From: Shewanella sp. UCD-KL12
Lineage (GTDB): Bacteria > Pseudomonadota > Gammaproteobacteria > Enterobacterales > Shewanellaceae
Length of the DNA stretch: 64,000 bases
Assembly: GCF_001957125.1 (NCBI RefSeq)
Contig: NZ_MPHJ01000008.1
Location: 158,666 to 222,665 of the forward strand
Reading direction: 5' to 3'
Within the stretch, counting starts at the first letter, position 1. Every line of letters starts with the position of its first letter. The position numbers and the translations under genes are program-made. A model generated the notes under the pieces. It did no database searches. It had not been told where the DNA came from and worked only from the letters and a program-made list of their open reading frames with translations. Below, piece by piece: positions 58,241 to 64,000 of this stretch.

Positions 58241-60409
58241 GTGAAGAAGCGTGAGTATCAATACTTATTAGAGTCTATTGTTAACTCGAAAGAGAAACAA
58301 GATGGCAATTTTCAGAGTACAGCTGAGTTGGCTACAGAGTTACTGTGCCAACAGCTTGCTGTCTGTTATGTCGGCGTTAGTGTTATCTCTTGTGACGACA
58401 ATACGCTGAATATCGCCGCGGATTATGGCCCTTCAAACGTGCTCGTCAAACAGCGCCCACTCCCTTCACAATGTCCAAATTATATCTGTGAGCTGAGAAA
58501 CAAGCGTCTTATCGATGCTAGTGATGTTACCCATGACGACAGGGTCGAGGAGTTAAGAGAGGTTTACTTTACTCCTAAGCAGATCCTATCCAGTTTAGAT
58601 GTTGCTATCAGAATTAATGGTCACCTTGAGGGAGTCCTCTATTTAGAGAGAACCTCAAACATACCTTGGACTGATAGCGAGATTCACCTCGCAACCCATG
58701 TTGCCGATCAATTAGCGCTCACGTTAGCTACCCGAAATGCTTATGAGAAAGATGAAAGGTTAACCTTACTATTAAGTGCCGATGAGCAATCTGAACAAGT
58801 CAGCATGCTCATCAATTTGAAAACAGATTTAGTTGAGTATGTTAATCAGGCCCATGAATCTATTTCTGGTACGGCTAAACAGCACATCATTGGTCAATCA
58901 TTTAAGCAACTAGATTTCGTAAAACAACACCCAGAGGAAGCGATAGAAGCGCTAACTCAAGTTGCTAATGGTAGCGTTGCAAAAGGTGAGAATGAAATTA
59001 CTCGAGCTGATGGAAGAACATATTGGCTACGATATTCGGTAAAACAGTTTATTACCGAGCGGGGTAACCATTATGCAATGGTTAAAGCGGACGATATCTC
59101 TGATGAAAAGCAGTATCAAGCTAAATTAGAACGTCTCGCTTGGCGCTGCGGACTTACTGGACTTTATAATCGAAGTTATTTCACAAAAGAGCTAGAGCTT
59201 TGTAAAACGGGTCATCTTGTGTTGGTCGATATTCGCGGTTTTAAGCGTTTTAATGATACTTACGGGCATGAAAATGGTGATGTTTTACTGATTGAAATAG
59301 CGCGAAGGTTAAAGCATTTTTCCAATATCAATCGCACCGAACAGCTTGCACGTGTTGGCAGTGATGAGTTTGCTATTATTTTACAACTACAAAGCCACGC
59401 CGATATTGAGTACATTACCACTCGACTTTATAGTCAACTCACCGCACCAATCATTATAGGCCGCGAAAAAATTAAGCCAAAACCTGCTTTATCGATTGTA
59501 GATATATCTACTGTCGAAGAAAACTTTATACCCCTAGCTTGCGCAGATATTGCTATTCAATATGCAAAGAAAAAGCAGGGTGACGCTATCCAAGTGTTCA
59601 ATAATGCTTTACTAAACACCTTTAAAGAGGATGCTCAGATTGAGCGCGATCTACAAACGGCACTAAGAGGCCGTGAATTTGAACTTTATTATCAGCCATT
59701 GAGAGATCTTAAGAAGAAATCTTATATTGGGGCTGAAGCATTGATCCGTTGGCATCACCCTAAAAAAGGCGTGCTGTATCCTGGCGCGTTTATCGATATA
59801 GCAGAGCAGACCGGGATCATTAATGCGATAGGTACTTGGGTATTGGAAGCTGCATGTAGACAATTGAACTTGTGGCAGCACCATAGGTTAGATATTTCAA
59901 TGCATGTCAACGTTTCGGCGAGGCAGTTTTTTAGTGGGAACCTGTTTGATCAGGTGTGGAGCCTTATCTCTAGATATCGTATTAAACCTGGTACGCTTAT
60001 TTTAGAGATAACAGAAACTGAATTGATGGAAGATATTGAATATGCAACAAAGCTTTGTACTGAGCTTTCAGAGTTAGGTGTTGGTTTAGCCATTGATGAC
60101 TTTGGTACTGGGTATAGCTCGATGAGATACCTAAAGCAGTTTCCAATCAGTAAGCTGAAAATAGACCGCTCCTTTATTTCAGATCTCACCGTGAGCCGTG
60201 AAAGTCGTGAGATAGTCAGTGCGATTATTGCAATGGCATCGGCGCTCAATATTTCACTCACAGCCGAAGGGGTTGAAACCCAAGAGCAAGAAGCGTTTCT
60301 TTCTGATCATCGTTGCGATCAAGCCCAAGGGTTTTTATATAGTCCCGCTTTAAGAGAGTCTGACTTTAGTCAGTTTCTTGTAAAATCGTCGAATGAATTA
60401 ATACACTAA
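58241..60409 (+). CDS. GAF-PAS-GGDEF-EAL cyclic-di-GMP protein
   Basis: A 722-residue soluble protein. An N-terminal GAF domain (about 15-165) is followed by a PAS domain (about 180-290), a GGDEF domain with the signature RVGSDEF, and an EAL domain with GAEALIRWHHPKKG, NVSARQF, ETELMED, IDDFGTGYSS and AEGVETQEQ. The EAL motifs look intact, so phosphodiesterase activity is likely; the GGDEF site has Ser in the second position and may be active or regulatory. No membrane span is visible. It starts at a GTG with AGGGAC upstream. Confidence 0.93.
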   Translation: MKKREYQYLLESIVNSKEKQDGNFQSTAELATELLCQQLAVCYVGVSVISCDDNTLNIAADYGPSNVLVKQRPLPSQCPNYICELRNKRLIDASDVTHDDRVEELREVYFTPKQILSSLDVAIRINGHLEGVLYLERTSNIPWTDSEIHLATHVADQLALTLATRNAYEKDERLTLLLSADEQSEQVSMLINLKTDLVEYVNQAHESISGTAKQHIIGQSFKQLDFVKQHPEEAIEALTQVANGSVAKGENEITRADGRTYWLRYSVKQFITERGNHYAMVKADDISDEKQYQAKLERLAWRCGLTGLYNRSYFTKELELCKTGHLVLVDIRGFKRFNDTYGHENGDVLLIEIARRLKHFSNINRTEQLARVGSDEFAIILQLQSHADIEYITTRLYSQLTAPIIIGREKIKPKPALSIVDISTVEENFIPLACADIAIQYAKKKQGDAIQVFNNALLNTFKEDAQIERDLQTALRGREFELYYQPLRDLKKKSYIGAEALIRWHHPKKGVLYPGAFIDIAEQTGIINAIGTWVLEAACRQLNLWQHHRLDISMHVNVSARQFFSGNLFDQVWSLISRYRIKPGTLILEITETELMEDIEYATKLCTELSELGVGLAIDDFGTGYSSMRYLKQFPISKLKIDRSFISDLTVSRESREIVSAIIAMASALNISLTAEGVETQEQEAFLSDHRCDQAQGFLYSPALRESDFSQFLVKSSNELIH

Positions 60410-60430
60410 TTTTATATATGTAGTTCTTGT

Positions 60431-60913
60431 TTACCTTGAGCAACACTGCTTAAATTTTTTCCCACTACCGCAAACACACACTTGGTTTCGCTTAGGCAGG
60501 TCAGCTTCAAACTGCTCGCCTTGAGTATACAGCCATGAGCCATCGACAAAAATAAACTCTGAACGCTCATGAATAGCATCTATGCCATCTTCTGTTCTAT
60601 ACCAAGCTTGAAACTCTACTTGCCCTGCTGGGCTAGTCATCGAGCTTGAAATGATCTGCAGTGATAACCAGTCTGGCTCTCCCCCTTGAGAAAGATCAGA
60701 AGCCGTCATACCGTTTAGGTAGCTTGGATGGTGTGTCAAAATGAGGTAGTCGTAATCTTGATAAACGAAAGCGCTATACCTACTTCTCATCAGCGCTTCA
60801 GGTGTTTGGGCTTTATGTTCACCTTGGTGAAGTTTACCGCAACAAGTTAAATATGGCAGGGGCTTACTATTTTCTTGTTTTCCACAGGGGCAAGGTGCTG
60901 ATTGATTAATTGT
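60431..60913 (-). CDS. ychJ: YchJ family protein with SEC-C motif
   Basis: A product of about 160 residues beginning APCPCGK and ending with a second zinc motif VCVCGSGKKFKQCC, which is a SEC-C type metal-binding tail. The middle (PEALMRSRYSAFVYQDYDYL and ERSEFIFVDGSWLY) matches the YchJ/UPF0225 family. Function is not established. The frame opens at 60979, but the ATG at 60913 gives the family start and overlaps the upstream gene by eight bases. Confidence 0.92.
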   Translation of the reverse strand, partial: TINQSAPCPCGKQENSKPLPYLTCCGKLHQGEHKAQTPEALMRSRYSAFVYQDYDYLILTHHPSYLNGMTASDLSQGGEPDWLSLQIISSSMTSPAGQVEFQAWYRTEDGIDAIHERSEFIFVDGSWLYTQGEQFEADLPKRNQVCVCGSGKKFKQCCSR

Positions 60914-61475
60914 CATTATTTGCTGATATGAGAGGGGAGAATTGTCGGCCATAATACAGGTTGGGAGAGGGCTTTGCATTGTAATAAAATGGGGGTTCTG
61001 AACGATTGTTGGTATCGACGGTTAATTGCCATTTTCCTTCACTGTTTTTCTTAGAAACAGTGACAAATTTTCCAGCAAACTCACTAACGGGTTCTTCTGT
61101 ATCAACGGGGGGATGAAAACGAATTAAGAAATAGCCAACATCGGTTGCATTGTTCGCTTCCATTTGTCTATCGATAACTCTAAAATCGACCTCAATTCTC
61201 GCTTCTTTATGTCTAATCTTACCAAAAAACTTTTTATATAGAGCAATGATATTGTCACGACCCATAGTGATCTCTTTACTCTGTGTTTCTGGTATATAGC
61301 AGGCATCTTCAGCATACACTTTTTCAACCAGATCGGCGTCTAAGTGTTCAAACGCTTGGGTAAACTGGGTATAGAATTGATTTATTGCAGCATTATCTTC
61401 CTGCACGGCAGCCGCAGGCTGTATCATGCAAAGTGTAATAAACGCAAAGAGTGCAATGTTTTTTATCAAGGTCAT
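60906..61475 (-). CDS. Exported NTF2/SnoaL-like protein
   Basis: About 189 residues with a signal peptide (NIALFAFITLCMIQPAAA) and a cone-shaped NTF2-like domain (FYTQFTQAFEHLDADLVEKV, DACYIPETQ, IIALYKKFFG, GKWQLTVDTNNRSE). Such domains often bind small ligands or act as scaffolds; no catalytic residues can be assigned. The frame begins with a TTG upstream; the ATG at 61475 gives a proper signal peptide. It overlaps ychJ. Confidence 0.8.
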   Translation of the reverse strand: MTLIKNIALFAFITLCMIQPAAAVQEDNAAINQFYTQFTQAFEHLDADLVEKVYAEDACYIPETQSKEITMGRDNIIALYKKFFGKIRHKEARIEVDFRVIDRQMEANNATDVGYFLIRFHPPVDTEEPVSEFAGKFVTVSKKNSEGKWQLTVDTNNRSEPPFYYNAKPSPNLYYGRQFSPLISANNDN

Positions 61476-61580
61476 TGAGTATTTCAAAATCAACTATTAC
61501 TACAGACACTATAATTGATGACCTTAATGATCTAAAGTTTTAGTTCTTAACAAAGTGTGTCTACTCAAAGGGGATTTTTA

Positions 61581-62168
61581 ATGAGTGATGATGTTTCCTC
61601 TTTTCTTGAAGAGATGGAAGGGGTTAAGCCTCTTGGCGGGCAACCTAAAGTACTGCATCAAAATAGCTATCAGCAAACTAGCGCGCAGCTTGCCAGAAAT
61701 AAAGCTGCACAAGCTTCAGCCTTGTTATTAGCTATGCCTGTTGATCCAGCGTTAATCTCACCTGTTGCACCTGACGAAGAGCTTAGCTTTTGTAAGGAGG
61801 GTGTTCAGGGCGCTGTTTTTAGAAAGTTAAGCTCAGGTCAGTATCAGGCTAAGAGTGAACTTAATCTCACTGGACTTAATGTAAAGCAAGCTAGGGAGGC
61901 TGTTTTTCTGTTTGTACAAGCATGTATAGAGAAAGGCGATCGTAGTGCGCTGATCATCCACGGTAAAGGCTATAAGAGTAAGCCTTACCCTGCTGTTATA
62001 AAATCGTTTGTGGCACACTGGTTATCAAATACTGAAGGCGTGCTCGCGTTTCACAGCGCCAAGCGTGATCATGGTGGAACAGGGGCTTTATACCTAATGC
62101 TAGTCAAATCAAAACAAAAGAAAATTGAAAACAGTGAAATAAACAGGAAGGGTTCGGGAACGCGGTAA
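61581..62168 (+). CDS. smrA: Smr-domain protein SmrA
   Basis: A 195-residue protein. The N-terminus (SSFLEEMEGVKPL) matches E. coli SmrA (YdaL). The C-terminal Smr domain has LNLTGLNVKQAREAVFLFVQ, then ALIIHGKGYKS and a glycine-rich HGGTGALYLMLVK. Smr domains are nucleases related to the MutS2 tail; SmrA nicks DNA in vitro, and cellular role is unclear. The frame starts upstream with a GTG, but AAGGGGA before the ATG at 61581 supports the shorter form. Confidence 0.9.
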   Translation: MSDDVSSFLEEMEGVKPLGGQPKVLHQNSYQQTSAQLARNKAAQASALLLAMPVDPALISPVAPDEELSFCKEGVQGAVFRKLSSGQYQAKSELNLTGLNVKQAREAVFLFVQACIEKGDRSALIIHGKGYKSKPYPAVIKSFVAHWLSNTEGVLAFHSAKRDHGGTGALYLMLVKSKQKKIENSEINRKGSGTR

Positions 62169-62190
62169 TTGTTACAACAATCTTAGCCAC

Positions 62191-62219
62191 AAAAAAGCGC
62201 TAGAGACTTTCTAGCGCTT
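62191..62219 (-). terminator. Terminator between smrA and the M2 peptidase gene
   Basis: AAGCGCTAG, 7-base loop, CTAGCGCTT: a perfect 9-bp stem. Read leftward it ends in six T, so it mainly serves the minus-strand peptidase gene; rightward the T-run is poor. Confidence 0.85.
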
Positions 62220-62283
62220 GTTAGTACAACTCAATAGAATTTTAGTTTATATCGTCGATTCTACAGATTGATCCTACTTGCCA

Positions 62284-64000
62284 CTACCAGCCACACTGAC
62301 GGTTGGCTTCGCTGTTTTGCTCGTTTAACCAAGTTTGCAAGGGGGCGAAGTAATCTAATACGGCAGTAGCATCCATTTCAGGACTCCCGGTCACAACTTC
62401 TAACGCTTCTGGCCACGGACGGCTTTGCCCCATTTCCAACATGGTATTTAGCTTACTGCCAGCCGCTTCATTACCATATATGCTGCATCTATGGACTGGC
62501 CCTTTATCTCCTGCAATATCACACAGAGATTTATGGAACTGAAACTGCAAAATGTGTGCTAAGAAATAGCGAGTATATGGTACGTTTCCTGGTACATGGT
62601 ATTTAGCGCCTGGATCAAAATAATCCTCACCTCGCTCAATTGGTGCTTTAACACCTTGGTATTTCTCTCTAAGGTCCCACCAAGCTTGGTTATATTGCTC
62701 AGGGGTTATTTCGCCGCTAAACACTTTCCAGCGCCATTGATCTATCATGAGCCCAAAAGGCATAAAGGCCACTTTGTCGAGGGCCTGTTTTAGTAGCAAT
62801 CCGATATCTTTAGACGCGTCAGGGACCTCATCAAGCAAGCCTATCTGTTTAAGGTAGCTTGGGGTGATAGAGAGGGCAATCGTGTCACCAATCGCTTCAT
62901 GGAAACCATCATTTGCACTGTTTTTAAAGATGAAAGGTTGATTCTTATAAGCTCTTTGATAGTAATTATGTCCAAGCTCGTGGTGTATAACAGTAAAGTC
63001 TTCAGCCGTTTTTTGAATACACATCTTGATGCGAATATCATCGAGATTATCGAGATCCCAAGCAGAGGCATGACATACTACATCACGATCTTCAGGTTGA
63101 ACGAATAACGAGCGTTGCCAAAATGTATCAGGTAGCTCTTCAAACCCCAGTGAACTAAAGAAGCTTTCTGCTTGTTTCACCATCTTGATTTCATCATAGT
63201 TATGCTTAGCAAGTAACTCAGTGACATCATAGCCAGGATCGGCATCAGCAGGTGAGACCTTGTCATAAATATTGCCCCAACTTTGCGCCCACATATTTCC
63301 TAGAAGGTGTGCAGGAATAGCGCCATTGGATGGAACAACATCTTCACCATACTCTTCGTTTAGCTCACCACGTACATAACAATGCAGTGAATCATAAAGT
63401 GGCTTAACTTGACCCCAAAGGCGATCTAGCTCTGTTGAAAACTCATCGGGTTTCATATCATATTGACTGCGCCAAAGCTCTGATAAGTTGGCATAACCAA
63501 GATCTTTTGCCCCTTCATTAGCAAGCTCCACTTCTCGCTCGAAAAGCGGACGCATTGGTTTAGCAATTTCTCGCCAGCCTTTCCAAACCTCAAGCAGTAG
63601 GGCTGGATCTTTTGATTCTCCCATAATGGCTGACAGTTCAGGCTGCGTTAGACAGCGGCCATCTTCAAAGCAGTATTTACCTTTACCATACAAGCCATTT
63701 AATTCAGAGCTTATTGCTGCTAACTCAGCATTTTTAGCGGGATCGAGAGGAGCGGGTAATACCAGCGAGCTACGGAGGATATTCAGTTTTCTCATGCTAG
63801 CTTCATCTAAAGGTAGTGAAGTATATTTAGCCGCTTGTGTGGCAAGTTTTACTGAAGTTGCTGTTTGCTTTTCTCCTACAGAAGCTGAAAGTGCTGCAGT
63901 ATCATCTGTGATGAAGTTGCTATAGATCCACTCTGAGCGGTTTATCTCAATAGATAAGTCACTCAATGTTTTTTCTGATTCATCAAGAAACTGTTTTGCT
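62284..64000 (-). CDS. M2-family metallopeptidase (ACE-like), N-terminus cut by window edge
   Basis: The C-terminal 571 residues of a peptidase related to angiotensin-converting enzyme. The zinc motif appears as VIHHELGHNYYQ (HExxH) with the third ligand in DGFHEAIGDTI. Conserved features include YWRE-type FPFGLMIDQWRW and RYFLAHILQFQFHKSLC. Bacterial members are exported dipeptidyl carboxypeptidases. The frame remains open to the window edge; a TTG at 63966 is not the true start, because upstream residues (KQFLDESEKTLSDL) continue the family sequence. Confidence 0.95.
   Translation of the reverse strand, partial: AKQFLDESEKTLSDLSIEINRSEWIYSNFITDDTAALSASVGEKQTATSVKLATQAAKYTSLPLDEASMRKLNILRSSLVLPAPLDPAKNAELAAISSELNGLYGKGKYCFEDGRCLTQPELSAIMGESKDPALLLEVWKGWREIAKPMRPLFEREVELANEGAKDLGYANLSELWRSQYDMKPDEFSTELDRLWGQVKPLYDSLHCYVRGELNEEYGEDVVPSNGAIPAHLLGNMWAQSWGNIYDKVSPADADPGYDVTELLAKHNYDEIKMVKQAESFFSSLGFEELPDTFWQRSLFVQPEDRDVVCHASAWDLDNLDDIRIKMCIQKTAEDFTVIHHELGHNYYQRAYKNQPFIFKNSANDGFHEAIGDTIALSITPSYLKQIGLLDEVPDASKDIGLLLKQALDKVAFMPFGLMIDQWRWKVFSGEITPEQYNQAWWDLREKYQGVKAPIERGEDYFDPGAKYHVPGNVPYTRYFLAHILQFQFHKSLCDIAGDKGPVHRCSIYGNEAAGSKLNTMLEMGQSRPWPEALEVVTGSPEMDATAVLDYFAPLQTWLNEQNSEANRQCGW

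Overview
The window reads as the chromosome of a marine gammaproteobacterium, most likely a Shewanella. Three things support this: the gene neighbourhoods (rsxABCDGE-nth, a CsrD-like protein upstream of rsxA, cmoAB, aspS-yebC-ruvCAB, a rhombosortase, a VC2046/SO_2500-type protein); the two-component, cyclic-di-GMP and TonB-receptor content; and short inverted-repeat elements with ends reading ATACCAATC or TACCAATTCCATTAA, which I associate with Shewanella-type genomes. This is an inference from content; no search was run. Both edges cut a gene: a sensor kinase (left) and an M2 peptidase (right).

Layout. 1-4.0 kb: partial histidine kinase, a short DTW-domain protein, a haemolysin-III family membrane protein and an unrecognised single-span protein. 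4.2-11.0 kb: a TPP-riboswitch-controlled thiamine operon thiC-thiDE-thiF-thiS-thiG-thiH. 11.2-12.8 kb: a small unknown gene plus a SprA-type putative metalloprotease. 12.9-18.9 kb (minus): a five-gene overlapping operon of a lipoprotein aspartyl protease, a 7TM inactive transglutaminase, a RimK-like ATP-grasp ligase, an M3-peptidase-like protein without an active site, and a DUF3541-like exported protein. 19-20.8 kb: cmoB and cmoA. 20.9-23.7 kb: a triple solute-binding-domain protein with a degenerate GGDEF domain. 23.9-28.7 kb: aspS, yebC, ruvC, ruvA, ruvB.

29-35.3 kb: an accessory surface-structure locus with three DUF4402-type exported proteins around a PapD-like chaperone and a 1065-residue usher-like outer-membrane protein. 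36-38.5 kb: a TonB-dependent receptor behind a long leader with a perfect CRP site. 38.6-48.6 kb: gloA, a 27-residue YnhF-like protein, nth, the complete Rsx/Rnf electron-transport operon (RsxC has a large Ala/Lys-rich tandem repeat) and a CsrD-like degenerate GGDEF/EAL protein. 48.8-49.4 kb: six identical tRNA-Asn genes. 50.8-56.2 kb: uvrB, rhombosortase, queC, queE and a cysteine-synthase-family enzyme. 56.4-57.0 kb: four identical tRNA-Tyr genes. 57-64 kb: a VC2046-type protein, a YfcZ/YiiS protein, a GAF-PAS-GGDEF-EAL protein, ychJ, an NTF2-like exported protein, smrA and a partial M2 peptidase.

How it fits together. Most of the window is housekeeping: thiamine synthesis, tRNA wobble modification (cmoAB; queC/queE feeding queuosine at the same Asn and Tyr tRNAs encoded here), DNA repair (ruvABC, uvrB, nth) and redox control (Rsx). 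The least described parts are the DUF4402/chaperone/usher-like locus and the ATP-grasp operon extended by a pseudo-peptidase. At least three copies of one inverted-repeat element and one copy of a second lie in the gaps. In the first family the paired ends differ between copies but match within each copy.
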